Shown here: one piece after another, positions 12,460-25,239 of the stretch
Layout of the letters: each line of letters starts with the position of its first letter
Position numbering within the stretch: position 1 is the stretch's first letter
Program-made: the position numbers and the translations under genes
Assembly (NCBI RefSeq): GCF_041260155.1
Contig: NC_091929.1
Coordinates: 47,879,389-47,943,388, forward strand
Origin: Ptychodera flava
Lineage: Eukaryota > Hemichordata > Enteropneusta > Ptychoderidae
Direction of reading: 5' to 3'
Length of the DNA: 64,000 nt
The notes under the pieces: generated by a model
The model's database searches: none
What the model was told of the DNA's origin: nothing
What the model saw: only the letters and a program-made list of their open reading frames with translations

Positions 12460-15400
12460 ATTCCTAATGACCCTTAAATGTAATATGACTACATTGTTAT
12501 ACCAAGGGCAACCCTGTTAACTTGACTGGAGATCCCTTAGTAAAATTTACCAGGTACCACTTTCAACAAAAACACTGTGATACACTGATTTTTAGCAAAT
12601 AAATTGTTATAATTATGGAATCTAATTTCTATTGTGCTTTTGTTTTCTTTTTATTCTTTATTTTATTTTGCATTATTTCATTTTGACAAATTTGTACTGA
12701 CAGCAAGGAGACTGAATTCATATATCATGGAAATTGACAATGGATGAATCGGAAATCTTGGTACAAGTACACGATGATGTCATCCTTATCTTGGCAGACA
12801 ACACCGACTATCGTGTATCCATGCATGGTACAGACTTTAAACCAATAAAGCTGTTCTCTACAACCCACTAGTGTGTGTAACAGCATGTCTTTTCAATCCA
12901 ATATTTCACAATGGATACACAGCACTTCATTCCATTTGCTATGCGGATTACCACGGCTAAAAATGCCTAATCATTCCAATAAATCTTGTAAATCCAGACA
13001 CAAACACTCTAGAGGAAGTTTGATTGGGCGTCCTTCCCACAAAATGAGTTGACTTAAATCTCATGTTGACCTTTGACATATCTTGGGGGCAACACAGCAC
13101 ACAGCTTTCATGAAATACCCCATCGCAATCTGTAATGACTTGGCCAGTGTAGCAACAGTGTTGACCCAGGACTTACCAAACTCACAATCTTACAGTTATT
13201 GTGTTTGTTGGAAGATGAAAGGATAAATTCAAATACTGTGGACTTACTGTGAATAGCAACAATGCAATTTGACTGCGGTATACGACTCACTTTGGGTTGA
13301 TACGTTTTTGCCAAATCACCACGACAATATTTTAATTACTTTGATTGATAAAACAAATATATTCAAGCACAGGATACATGATCAAATTATTAAATAAAAA
13401 CAAAATCCAAAAAAATTTAGAGACTGAGTTTCAGTTTTATAGGTTGGGGATCAAATTTGTATCATATTTATTTTGTTATTTGGTATATGCATGAAGTGCA
13501 TGGGCAATAAAATATTTCTAATTTTAAACACACCATGTTTCTATATTTTAACCTCAACTTTCACTGGTAAAATGCAAGTTGAAAAAACACCACAGCTAAC
13601 ATGATGCAAACATCTACAAGATCTGTAAGATCTGTATCCTGTAAATCATTTCCTCCACATTTGTGAATACGTTATCTAAACACTGCAGAATAAATACTTG
13701 GAATGTAAAAGTGATAGTTTCAGCTATTTTGTAAAACGTTTAAAAATACTGAAAAACTAACAGCATCTGCAGTGTGTTCCTGTTGCCATATGGTTTGTCA
13801 GTTTTTGCAATCAGTTGGACTAGCCGTACATTTTCAGATATAAATGTTTGGTTTTTTCATTTCTGAGCACTGGTCAACTATATTTCTATTTACACATATA
13901 TACTGTAAATACAGTAAAGGACAAACCCTGGAAGGTTCATGGTGAACTAGTTTGGAAAGAATCATAGAAGATACCATAATTAAAATGTTTTACCCAAAGA
14001 ATTGTTATGCCTTTGTTCTTCTTTTAGTTTGTTTTGTTTTAGATTGTTTTCCAAAGATATAAATTTAGCAAGAAATTTCAGTCCTTGTAAACCCATACAT
14101 AATTTTTTTTCTGCGAATCCAGTATCAGTGAAACTTGTATACACATCAGAATCACAGAGATCAAAAGGTGAACTTTGTTTATTAAATCATAGACTGCAAT
14201 ATCCTGGGTTGAAATCAATATCAGTCAACTATTTTAAGAAACTGTTTGAAAAGTTTTTGGCTGACATTTGACTTTTAATATTTTTTTTGATGTGGTACTC
14301 TTAATTTTCTCCATGCATAAATATCTAATTCTTGCATTCAAAAGGTTTTGCTTTCCCTCATGACTTTAATTCAATATTCTGACAGATCTTAATAAGAAGA
14401 TGTTTTGAAAAATATTTATGAACCTAGAAAAGTACAGCATATTCAAACAGGATATTCAAATAGGATGCATATATCATATCCCATATATTGGTACATACAT
14501 ACAAACATAATGATTTATGCTGGAATGTTATCCTCACACAAGTAACAATAAGTCTGTACTCCAGTACAAGAATAGCAAACTTTGAAGGCAGACATTATGA
14601 AGTATGGTATGTTGTCCTGTAGTAGTCTCCCTGCAGCAATCACCACATCATAGTGTCTGTCACTTTCAAATGTCTATTAATATTAGGAAAGTCTACCAGC
14701 TGTACAAACATCAATTTTTTTTTGTTCCTTGAGTCATATCAACACATATCATTTTGTGTTCTCAAAAGTCACATCTCTTCACTGTCTGTGTACCTACCAT
14801 ACATAAATGAAAATATCCTATATTGTCCTCACCTACTATCTGTGTCAACACAAAGAATTTCAGCAAATAGTTTAATTCTTATCAAAACATTTGACTCTAT
14901 TAGTGACAGGAGGATTACTGTGTGGTTTGGACCTAAGCCTACAGATTCAATAAAAGCATAAACAGTCCTGATGATAAAAATAAACCCGACGTTGATCTGA
15001 CCCCTGACCTCTCAAGCCAACTCTATCACTGTTAGCATTTCAAACATCTACTGATAACCATTTGGTTTGTGCATTTCTGTGATTACACAATGAGCATGGA
15101 GTTTGCACATGATTGTGGCTTTCACAAACAGACAAACACACAAAATTGTTTATCCATTTCAAGTCAGCAATAGAAGTCGCTGTGTCTCTTTCTGGTCAAA
15201 TGTTGTGTTACATGGGACCTTGATGTATAATCCGTTGTAAACGTAATTACATGAGCAACCTTAATACTTGGGAAGTTATGGTAATTCAATACGGGAAATG
15301 TTTGGATAAAATGAATAAAAATAGTAAAGCTTAAAAGTAGTAATGATGTAAAAAGACACCATCTCTGCCATGTTGTTCAATAGATCTATCTTGCAAAGTC

Positions 15401-15755
15401 TCTCCTACCGTGTCTCTAATGTGAGTCTATAGTTGTCATCACACTAGATACAGACACAATAATCACTGATAATGACAAACTATTGGCAGCGTATTCCTTG
15501 ACAAGGTCAATTAAAATCAGTTTTGCTGAACAGACATTCTATTCTTACAACTCTTACGTACATTTAATACACACACTGCGATGACTGCTGAACTGAAAAT
15601 GATACGTTGTCCTTGGGATTGGCTAGAAATTTCCGAAAAGAAAGAACCCATTGGTTAGCATCAAACTGTTTCTATGACCAATGCCATCATTTTATATAGA
15701 CAAATTATTACACAACTGTTATCATCAGAGTCATTTGGTTTTCATCGAAATGATG
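12460..15755. other. Long AT-rich stretch without recognised genes
   Basis: No recognised exon, RNA gene or repeat family. If PDE3 continues leftward, this lies in one of its introns or beyond its 3' end. Confidence 0.4.
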
Positions 15756-15759
15756 TCAT

Positions 15760-15852
15760 TTAACCCTTTCACCACCCTGGTTTGTCCCAAATCCATTGAT
15801 TTCTATGGTAAAGTTGGACCTGTACACAGGGAACTGGGGGTGAAAGGGTTAA
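15760..15852. mobile_element. piggyBac-like MITE with TTAA ends
   Basis: A 93-bp unit is bounded by TTAA at both ends. Its inverted termini CCCTTTCACC (left) and GGTGAAAGGG (right) match perfectly over 10 bp. TTAA target duplication with CCY-type ends fits the piggyBac superfamily. It is too short to encode a transposase. Confidence 0.75.
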
Positions 15853-15993
15853 ATAGGATGGAATATTCACAATGACAAAATCATATACTAAGTACTTGGT
15901 ACCTAGATATGTTTATTATTATTATTTTTAAACATTTTTACTTTATATTTATTGCTACAAAATGTGACGTAAATCCTTTATTTACAAGCAAGC

Positions 15994-16010
15994 AATAAAT
16001 ATTATTATTA
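15994..16010 (+). repeat. Retroposon 3' tail, AATAAA plus (ATT)n
   Basis: An AATAAA signal is followed directly by ATTATTATTA. The same arrangement recurs at 23405 and 26222. Confidence 0.4.
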
Positions 16011-16304
16011 GACTTGTGACAACTTTAAATACATTGAAATGAACGATGGGAACTAACACTGACACCAAATCTGCCAAGTTTGGTGATATCAATTATCCAG
16101 GTTTGGTGATATCAATTATCCAGGTCTGACAATTTGACCTTGAACCTGACCATTTCAGTAGTACCATGGGTCAGCTAGCATTTATATAAACACAAATAAT
16201 TGCCGAATTGATTGAAAATCAGGGTTGGACAAATCTATTTGTATTTGGTGATCAAGGCACCAGTATCGATGCAAGTAGTGGACTTGCAAGTCTCTAGTTT
16301 GCTA

Positions 16305-16525
16305 ATCATGCTAGATTTGCAATCCAGTTTGCTAGATCTGCAATCTAGTTTGCTAGATTTGCAATCCAGTTTGCTAGATTTGCAATCCAGTTTGCTAGAT
16401 TTGCAATCTGGTTTGCTAGATTTGCAATCCAGCAATCCAGTTTGCTAGATTTGCAATCTAGTTTGCTAGTTTCACAACCTAGTTTGCCAGTTTCACAGTC
16501 TAGTTTGCTAGTCTTGCAATCTACT
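16305..16525. repeat. 21-bp minisatellite
   Basis: About ten units of TTGCTAGATTTGCAATCCAGT, with more diverged copies at the right (TTTCACAATCTAG-type). Frames are open on both strands because the unit is 21 bp. No coding claim is made. Confidence 0.92.
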
Positions 16526-16529
16526 TTGG

Positions 16530-19368
16530 AACTCCCATGTATATTCCATTCTTCCTCATACAACTACATATATACTAGAATTAGCACTCTCTGCTTCACG
16601 GTATCAAGTGAAAAGGCAAATAAAAAGATTCAAGCAACAAATTTGGTAGTCCTGGGCATTTAACAACTAACATCTATTCATCCCTGATGATGCAAATGAT
16701 CCCCGGGAAATGATCTAACATGCTGTTTAACATGGAAATATCAATGGTTTGACATATTTTCTCTAAGCTGATCATAAAAAGCAGGCACATCTACAGGACA
16801 TGGCGATATGTATATTAGCAGTTAGATCAGTTAGATCACACATTGCAAATCTAACAGATGACATTTTGTTGACCTTGACAAATGAACATGTGTAACATAA
16901 TCACAGCATCAACAGAAACAAACCCTGCATCCTGTATGATGTCATAAACATGCACACATAGTACCCTGGGTGACAAGTTCTGAATATCCTTACGACACGG
17001 CATGCATGTAAGAATCTGGCAAAGTGCTCCAGAAATGGTGGCCCTCTGGAAATTGTCTTCTCTGCCCTTGCAGAGAAGACTTCATGACATAGGTACACTT
17101 GTAAAACATGAAACAATTTACATTTAATAATACATACTTGAGGATTGAGCTTGTGTAAATCTGGTGAAGCTGGTTGGAATAAACGAAACGTGCTAACAAA
17201 AATGTACACTTGAATCCTGTTGATAGAATTTGAAGTAGTACTTTAATGTTGACATTTGTAGATTCTTGGAAACATGCCAAGTATCCATCATCAAACTGAG
17301 AGAGGTTAACTTTTCATGCTTGGCCCTCGATCAGCGTCACTTACTTCATAAGATTCTGCTTTGGATGAGTAATTTTCTCTGCGGTCACTAAATGTCAGTC
17401 ATACTGCACGGCCGCACAAACTGCATGCACAGAAATGATTTAAGCTTTGAAACTACCAATTTATAACTTCTACAGTAAATGCTGTTGTTGTCGTACTTCT
17501 TGATTTGACACCAAAAATTAGCACCTCAATGATATCTGCATTGTTATAAAACAAAGTTACTGTTGCCATACAACAGCATACAACACAATATTATCTTCTT
17601 TAGAGCATATATTTCTTACAAGGTCTTTGATAGGCTGTTACCATGGTATTTACAATATTGTTACACCATTGAGTACTCTTTCCTTAGAAGTTCCTTGATT
17701 GGCTGTAGTCATAGCAACCACTCATACTTTGCTTCTATCTTTTTGCTGTGATGCACAATTCAATATTCAGTGTTAGGGAAAAAAGTTTTACATACATCAT
17801 ATTTTTGGAATTCATTTGTAAAGTTACAGCACATTTCAAGTTCAAATTTATTGACTTGCTTCTTTTGCAGGCTGCTACCTTGGAATTGCTATAAGCTGCT
17901 GTGATATCACACAAATTCCAAGAATAGATTCAGCCTCGGTTTGTAGGTAATTCATGATCAGAGGTACATGAATCTAGCAACCCAGCTTTCTAATTCTACA
18001 ATTTTTGTTTTCTTTTGATTTTACCATCTTTCATTATACTTTCAATTTTCACATTTGACATTTGGTTGTGCTGTGTTTTTAAATTCACATCTCTGAAAGC
18101 GTCCCTTATTGGCTGCTCGAGAGGAATATATTTTGTACCTTGTAAAATTGTGCCCTCTGGTCTATTCATTGTGCTGTGATAGATAGTCAGGGGTTGTTTT
18201 GTATAAAGTGTAGACAATATGTTATTGTTGCCATACCCTTCAACTTACAGAGACACTCTGCAAAAGGGCCGGACATGGGTTGGAATATCAATAAATTAGA
18301 TTTACTCGGCATTTGTTCATTAACAATAGCTTTGTATGTCTTCAATAGAATACCCCTGCTTAACAGGTTGATGCCATAATTTCAAGAGAGAAATTCTGGA
18401 AGAATCGAGATGCCAAACACCAATGCCTTTACAAGAGCATAATAATATCAGTGAGTGCTTAAAGAATGAAAATAGACAACATCGCTGAATCCAGGTCCTC
18501 GCCGGGTTAATGTATGGTCGCCCCCACAAAGACCCGATCGACCCCAGTTAATGCTATGGATGATTGTCTATCTGTCTAGCGATGCACTCATTGTTATCTG
18601 GTATTCTTTGAACCCCTTGGACTGAGGCCGGCAAATTGAAATCAAGGGAAGCCTGGTTTTCGCGAGTGCCCTGAAACACCGCACGGGTGAAATGCAACAT
18701 CAGTGACAGTCTGTCTGTCTCAAAGCGAACCCACAACTATGGTGATACTGTGTCGGAATGCGAGCATAGCGAGATGTGCGGTAGTAGATTTATTATGCAG
18801 CGACGTCGGCCGCGGAATAGCATTGCGATTTACTTAAAATTCAGACGTACGTGCCGCAACTTTAGTTTGACATCGTAAAACAAAATGCGACCGGAACATG
18901 TAGTTACAAACAGCGTTGTATATAAATCATACTGCACATGGACAGGAGCAGGGGACAAAATAGAACTGTTAAAAGTGGATATGCGGGGCCTTCACAGGCT
19001 GGGAGATCAATTCTCGGTGGCGTTTACGTCAGAGAATCTCTCATATCGCCTTCATTGACACATCGAGCTATGCGTGCGTGATTGTACACGTCAAAAAAAC
19101 CCTCTCGCCAGCCAATACTGTTTCACAATAGCATTATAACACGCCTAAACCGCTTGAAATCGAGAACTCATTCAATAAAATCACGATTTCTCTTTCCAGC
19201 TTTGCGATGTTTTCCTGTTTTCGTCAAAATGACGACGAAATGTGATGTTGGCTGCGTTATGCTTGTGTGTATAATTATGCGCGTTCGGTTGAATCGCAAT
19301 GGTTGTGGCTTCAGATTTGACTCGCAGCTGCAGACTAACTCGGAGAAACGAAAAACTTTCTCTCTTAC
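16530..19368 (-). other. PDE3 first intron (part), no further exon recognised
   Basis: This sequence lies directly downstream of the PDE3 exon 1 donor on the minus strand. Reading it for PDE3 regulatory or HD-type catalytic sequence found nothing. The first intron of vertebrate PDE3 genes is long, so the catalytic exons probably lie left of the window. Confidence 0.5.
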
Positions 19369-20151
19369 CTGTTTCTGTATGAGCGCCGGTAAAGACGTCC
19401 TTCTGGTTTTATGACTGTGACTGGTTGTCCCCGCAGAACTGGATGTTCGTCTCCTCCGAATGACAGGAATTTTTCCATCGTTTCCAAACTGGTTTGAAAA
19501 ACTTGAGCGAAACGAAGATTCGACGGACTTCGCTAAAATGCAGCCAAGTATTCCACAAAAATATCCTAGAAACGGTCTCAGAATGACTGGAATATCTATG
19601 AGAGTAGAGCCACTTATAAATCTTATCAAACTGATAAAAATAATCACAAGGGTACTATGAGTCGTTTGTAAACTTGAGAAAATACTACAAATGCTGACTA
19701 CAACTAAAACTGTTGTAACTTGGAGTGGACGAAAGATGTCACCGCCAAAAAATAGCTGTGCGAATATTTCCCCAATGTGACAGCTCAGAAACAGTAAATA
19801 CACACTGGAACTGCTCCATGATTTTCTGAGGAAAAGCGCCAACCAGTAGAAAGCACACAGGATACTAAAGCATGGAATAAGCACTCCGAGGAGTCTTTGA
19901 AGTAACCATGGAATATCGATAACGTATACTATAACAGCAGTCACCATCACTACGCTGGCTGCGAACACGCCGATTTGAGAACTGCTTAATTTCAATCTCT
20001 TCAGTCCCAACCAATTCAAATACGAGCTGTAGTTTCCATGTTCCAAGGGGGATACCAGAGCCCTGATGTACCCGTTGTTTTCGCTGGCATCGCGCTCCCG
20101 ATCGTGTTTATTTACAACATAGCGAGCTGACATCTCCCTCCTCGTCGCCAT
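19369..20151 (-). CDS. PDE3: PDE3 cyclic nucleotide phosphodiesterase, first coding exon (partial gene)
   Basis: PDE3 enzymes hydrolyse cAMP and cGMP and sit on endoplasmic-reticulum and other membranes through their N-terminus. This exon encodes 261 residues of that N-terminus. About six hydrophobic segments are seen (roughly 60-79, 87-108, 115-135, 143-160, 166-180, 188-208), including SILCAFYWLALFL and RPFLGYFCGILGCILA, which align with the vertebrate PDE3A/B membrane region. IPVIRRRRTSSS (228-239) and RRTSLP (250-255) follow; both carry basophilic-kinase RRxS sites as in mammalian PDE3. I chose the ATG at 20151 for its strong context (AAAATGG); an upstream in-frame ATG at 20241 is possible. 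The exon ends in phase 0 at AAACAG|GTAAGAG; reading through gives a spurious 357-codon frame. The HD catalytic domain is not in the window. Homology is very likely; a single invertebrate PDE3 cannot be assigned to A or B. Confidence 0.9.
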
Positions 20152-20600
20152 TTTCACAAGTGACCCACTTCGCAAAGCTGTATGGGAGATCGTACGGGAT
20201 TTGCATAGTGACCTCTGAAGCAAAACATGACCTAAAATCAAAATTGCGCGGGAATTTCACACGTGTGTTATAATCTCGGTATTGTCGTTTGAGAAACAGT
20301 TGCCATAGCAGCAATAAAGTGACTGATTGAGCCGTTAAGATAAGTCCGATTTTTCTGTAAAATATTCGAATTATTCTGCTCTCGCTGGAAAACACGAAAC
20401 AATTGCCAGCTCTGAATTGACCTTGACAAGTCGAGCTGACCATAACAAAAGAAGGCAATCAGGGAGGTAATGAGAGAACGATTTTATCGACCACCTCAGT
20501 TGTGACGACGTATAATAACCTACCGCCTTAAACTGGTTCGGTCGTGACGAACATTATCGTTGACCTGGTTTCTGACGCCAACGCCATAAAATTAGAAATC
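20152..20600 (-). promoter_or_regulatory. Probable PDE3 5' UTR and promoter region
   Basis: The sequence upstream of the PDE3 start is richer in CpG than the surrounding AT-rich DNA and stays free of obvious repeats. No TATA box is clear. This is positional inference only. Confidence 0.35.
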
Positions 20601-21033
20601 AATTAAAATAAAAAAAATACTGATGAATTAAAGTTGTTATCTTCTTGAAGATTTTTGCGATTTAAACTTGTTTTAAGTGTTATCCATTATTCGTGAAAAA
20701 TGCAAATTCTAGCCTGACCTGGAGTTTGTAGCCAAGATCAGCCACAGTTTCAGACTTTGTAATGGACACCATACACCCCCTCCCAAGAAGAAAACAAACG
20801 TGATTTCGTTTTCACATTTCCTTCAGTTTTACAACTGCATGGCTTCACTTTGAGTACAGTATGACGTTTAATGTTCATAATTTTCCTGGTTTCGCTGTTC
20901 TCCGCTCAACCTACATGACATTGATGCATCAACAACAGTCACCATGATAGGGGGCGCACTGGCAGACTCGTCAACACCTCAGTGTTGGCTCGGTCGAAAG
21001 CGGACGTGTGAAGACTCAGGACCTAAGGGAGCC

Positions 21034-21811
21034 GTCATTTTTTACGGCGTGGGGTCGGAGAAATTTCATTGTAAACTCTGAAATTTCGAGTAACGCCCCT
21101 GCCAACAATGATGAATTTGAATACCCCCTCTCAAACATAGACATTTTGACTGATCTCCCCTTTATGAAAAGTTAAATATCAATACATGTATTTGTAAAAT
21201 TTACAAAAGTAGAGCAATAGCAATGACCTTTCAAATCATGGTGTACCCTGCTAGATCATTATCAGTTATCTCATGATGGTTGAAAAAGGTGAAACCAACA
21301 AAATGAAATTAAAATTGGCAATAAAATACATATATAAAAGCTCAGGCTATAACCAGTATACAACCACATACAGTATTGTTTAACATGGATGGGTATCATG
21401 ACAGGGTCCTCACTGGGATATCTGACAGGGCAGACTTTGTAAGCACAGGGGGAGAACATACGGGAGGCTGAGGGGGAAAGTGTCAGAGGGGTTGTCCTCT
21501 CTCTCGCGTGGAAAATTTTGAGAAATGCACTGATAAAATCTGGAGGTGTCTTCAATGTGTATTTTTACTAAGTAAAACTGTTAGAATACCACAAGGGGGA
21601 GAGCAACATGGAAGGGGGTTCCCCTGTCGCATCGAAAATTTTGCAATTGATGTGTAAAATTGTGGAATCTGAGAGGTGTTTCAATTATTTTGCACCAAAA
21701 TTTGAGTAACCCCCTTCTTTATCTTCACATTTTGAGCACCCCGCCCATGTAGCTTTAAATTTTTTGAGTGACCCCCTCTCATTCCTCCGACTCCAGGCCG
21801 TAAATAATGAC
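21034..21811. mobile_element. Non-autonomous DNA transposon with 27-bp inverted ends
   Basis: The left end 21034-21060 and the reverse complement of 21785-21811 match at 24 of 27 positions (GTCATTTTTTACGGC... against GTCATTATTTACGGC...). The interior has repeated GAGTGACCCCC/GAGTAACCCCC/GAGCACCCCG blocks near both ends. Length is 778 bp. No transposase frame is recognisable and no target duplication is evident, so the superfamily is undetermined. Confidence 0.7.
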
Positions 21812-21819
21812 ATCAATAG

Positions 21820-22410
21820 ACGTGGAAATTAAATCTCATATACCATAGAAAAAGCTTCATAATCGAAGAATGTATTACTGTTACGTATCTGATGTCATGG
21901 GGATGTTTTCAAGAAAGATCAAGAGTGCCACTGTATTTGATCATCTGCACAAGGGATCGGGGTGTACTCGATACACTGTACGCTTGTATTGAAAGCAGTG
22001 GGGTCATTCTGTGATTGAAATAGTCCATACTTTAGAACCTGTAAAGATAATTGATGATCTACTGTCCATTTAAACTGTATCCAGGGAGGTGAGCAAGTAT
22101 TCATATGTCATCACGTGACCACTGTATAACTGGAACATGTTCCAATGAATAGAATAATTGTGGTTATGGGGAAAAGTTGGAAAAACTGGCGGCCATATAT
22201 TGCTGTCTTAAAAAAAAAAACATTCGCAAAGATACGTCGGTCGACCAGTAAAAGGTTTTGATTTTTTAGGGGGAGGGTAAATGTATGAAAAAAACGTCGT
22301 CACTCTGGCTACTCCCTCCCTAAATCTGATGGTCTATCCATTAATCATACGTCAATCACAGCAATTTTACTTGCAAAAGTACATAACGGCTCCAGGGAAT
22401 AGCTAGGCAA
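21820..22410. other. Intergenic, nothing recognised
   Basis: No convincing exon or repeat. A TGGCGGCCATATATTG fragment near 22188 resembles the terminal motif of the first repeat in the window. Confidence 0.4.
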
Positions 22411-22419
22411 CTATTCATT

Positions 22420-22550
22420 TATGTATGTATGTATGTATGTATGTATGTATGTATGTATGTATGTATGTATGTATGTATGTATGTATGTATGTATGTATGT
22501 ATGTATGTATGTATGTATGTATGTATATATGTATTTATTTATTTATTTAT
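22420..22550. repeat. (ATGT)n microsatellite
   Basis: About 26 copies of ATGT, grading into (ATTT)n. Confidence 0.97.
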
Positions 22551-23404
22551 TACTACCTTGCTTGTTTACTTACTAACTTGTTTTTACTTTATTTATAGTA
22601 TTTATGAAGTTGCAGTTTTGATGAATAAGCGACTTTTCAGTCAGCAGTGTAATGCTTTTCAGATTCATGAAATATACAGAAAATACAAAAATTAACAAGT
22701 GAAAACCAGATGGTCATCTGTTCCTGTAAAAGTCAGGTTGTCGTCTTTAATAAAATTTTAAAACTATGTTTTTGCTTCCTGGGCATTTCATAGTAGCAAT
22801 ACAATCTGAAACAGCATCCTCTTTATATACATATAAAACAGTTTTTACCATACAAAGGGACAAAATTTACCTTAGATATATGATAACTCACACTGAAGTA
22901 AATTATTATCATAAAGCATATTGCCATGTGTTTTCGATGCATTTATAATTATCTTTGTATTCACTGCTGTGAAATTTCGTGAATGAAGATGCAATGCAAT
23001 AAGTGATGAAGAGTTATATTCAACTTTACATAAATGTATATCATATTTAAATATATATATATATATTTTATATGTTTTTTTTCTTATGGTTTCTTTTTTT
23101 TTATGTATTTCAACTTACTCGTAATGTATCTATTCAGTTATATATTTATTAATGTAGTTGTTCTTTTATTCACTTAGTTACTTTGTTACAATTAGGTTAC
23201 TTTGCAATCCAACTACTTTCATGTACGCTACCCTCGATATACTTCAGTTTTCTTTTTTCTTCTTCTTTTCTTGCTTTAACATCAAATGGCTTTGGGAACG
23301 GACTAGACTAGCATTTGCTATTTTCCATTTCCGTTTACCCTTTATCACAGCACAACTCAGATGTACATTCATTATTGAACTGTAATATTAACATGATTAA
23401 GGGT

Positions 23405-23431
23405 AATAAAGATTATTATTATTATTATTAA
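23405..23431 (+). repeat. Retroposon 3' tail, AATAAA plus (ATT)n
   Basis: AATAAAGATT is followed by seven ATT units. It probably marks the 3' end of a decayed LINE or SINE lying to the left. Confidence 0.45.
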
Positions 23432-23699
23432 TGCCTGAGTTACTTTGAGTAGCTACTGAAGGTTTAAGGCGAAACGATAGCATTTGAACATTTCCGATTT
23501 AGTAATCAGCAAGACTGCCCCTCCCCCTCCTACCCAATGTACATCATGATCAAATCTGACCTCGAAAGGCTTCGGGAGAAAGGTTGTAGGAAGTAGTCAG
23601 AAGCATCCAAAGGACAGATAGACTGATGTATATTCTACAAAAATATAAGGTTATGGAATGGACAAATAGTTGTAAACTTTTGATGATTTTTCACGATTT

Positions 23700-23895
23700 T
23701 GTATTTGACATTAAGTACAGTTTCCAGTTCTCCCCAGGTTATGCTGATAGACACAGTATTCAGCTAGTCAACTCAGCCTGTACATGTGTTGACTGCATTT
23801 ATTATTGTTGAAAAGTGAACTCAAGAATTCAAGTATGAACAGTAACAGTGCATTTTACACGCCGTGTAAAATGCACTGTTACTGTTCATACTTGA
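23700..23895. mobile_element. Palindromic MITE family, copy 1 (rearranged)
   Basis: The left part (CACAGTATTCAGCTAGTCAACTC...) matches the family seen at 31860-32170 and 39175-39470. The right part has become a near-perfect palindrome: arms 23829-23861 and 23863-23895, 33 bp each, separated by one base. Confidence 0.65.
23829..23895. repeat. Perfect 33-bp palindrome with 1-base spacer
   Basis: All 33 bases of TCAAGTATGAACAGTAACAG... are mirrored around position 23862. Such DNA can extrude a cruciform and is unstable in cloning. Confidence 0.95.
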
Positions 23896-25170
23896 CGTGA
23901 CGGGAGATGCTGTCTCAAATGCTATCTTGGCAAGGTGAACGGTAAGTGTTACAACATGCTTTGAGTGGAAGAAAACTGGTCATTGACAAAAAAAATAGGG
24001 ACAAAACCGTAATTCCAAGTATAAAACTTGGCAAAATGTTTGAAATAATTCCTGAACGCTCATAGTCGGTTCAGCAGCCAAAGTGCAAGATAATCATTGG
24101 GTTTATAGGGGGCGCACTTCTTCCCATGTCGATGTTTGAGGGACTGAACTTCTGTTACGAGCTAAAGTTACAAGCCAGGAAGTCTGGCCGATATTTTCAA
24201 GTCAATTCAAATGTCTTAAAATAATTACTCACGAACAGAAAATTGATTCTACGATATTAGCAATAAAAAAAAACCTGGTGATTTCAAAGGCGACCGAATT
24301 GTCTGATTTAAATAGTCCTCCGTAAAAATAGTCGAGACAACTGATCGAGCTACTTGCCAAGCAAATCGACAGACAGCCTTAGTCGCCTGTCGAGTTGCTC
24401 ACCGAGATTGTTGTGGAGATGCTTTGTGTAACTCAGCCTCTGGGTACACACACAAAAAAAACATTTCCACGAGTAACTTTTGTTTTGTACTCGTATTAGA
24501 CTTTGACTACGTACGATAATATCATCTTTGGAACGATAGCACATATATGTCATGCTTGTATTCATGTACTTTTTGCTCATCAATCAAAAATGACCAAACA
24601 AATGACAAACGTAACGTTCAGCAATGATCAATGAAACCTAATGTCGGCACAGACAAGGTAGAGCAGTCGATTATTTTGTTTAGAAAATTTAGCCATTCCA
24701 CTTGTTATTCTTGTCTTAAAGAACTTGCCGCTGGCAGGCAATATTTTCGGAGTAGTTCAAAACTGTCAGTTAGAAAGTATCTGATATAAATTAGTAATTT
24801 TGTAGGTATTGTTGCATTGAAGCGTCAAATCTTCAGAGTTCTTGGCTGTAACGTTGGTACAGTGCGAAGAATCGATGATTGGTATATTGGCTACTGAGGT
24901 AAATCTTGCTGCTGAGGTAAATCTTGCTGCATGCTGTGTCTGTGTGTCAGAACTGTAGAGTGAATAAAATAACAGATCTTTTAGCTCGATCTATGAGTAT
25001 GACAAACAGAATGTTAAGTAGAATTACAAAATATCATCGATAAATGACTCAATGACAAACATAGTCTACACAGTCTGTTGACGCTATTGTTTTAAAAGAG
25101 AAACTCTTTATCTAATCACAATTTACACAGCACCCATCACTGCTGTTATCTTGTTGTTACAGATTTTTTT
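23896..25170. other. Intergenic, nothing recognised
   Basis: No convincing exon, RNA gene or repeat family. Confidence 0.4.
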
Positions 25171-25176
25171 AGAACA

Positions 25177-25234
25177 CCTCCGTAGTTTCGGGTATACCCG
25201 AATGGTGTTGCGGGTTTCCCAGAGACTACGGAGG
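25177..25234. repeat. Hairpin with an inner 16-bp palindrome
   Basis: Outer arms CCTCCGTAG and CTACGGAGG enclose TTCGGGTATACCCGAA (25187-25202), itself a perfect palindrome. Confidence 0.7.
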
Positions 25235-25239
25235 GATCT

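Noticed and set aside
12031..12520. Coding gene with NIESILPL or EYRKYIAF repeats
   Set aside because: Two overlapping frames are open together, as expected for a 24-bp satellite.
19168..19368. C-terminal extension of the PDE3 open frame
   Set aside because: The AAACAG|GTAAGAG donor ends the exon, and the residues after it have no PDE3 similarity.
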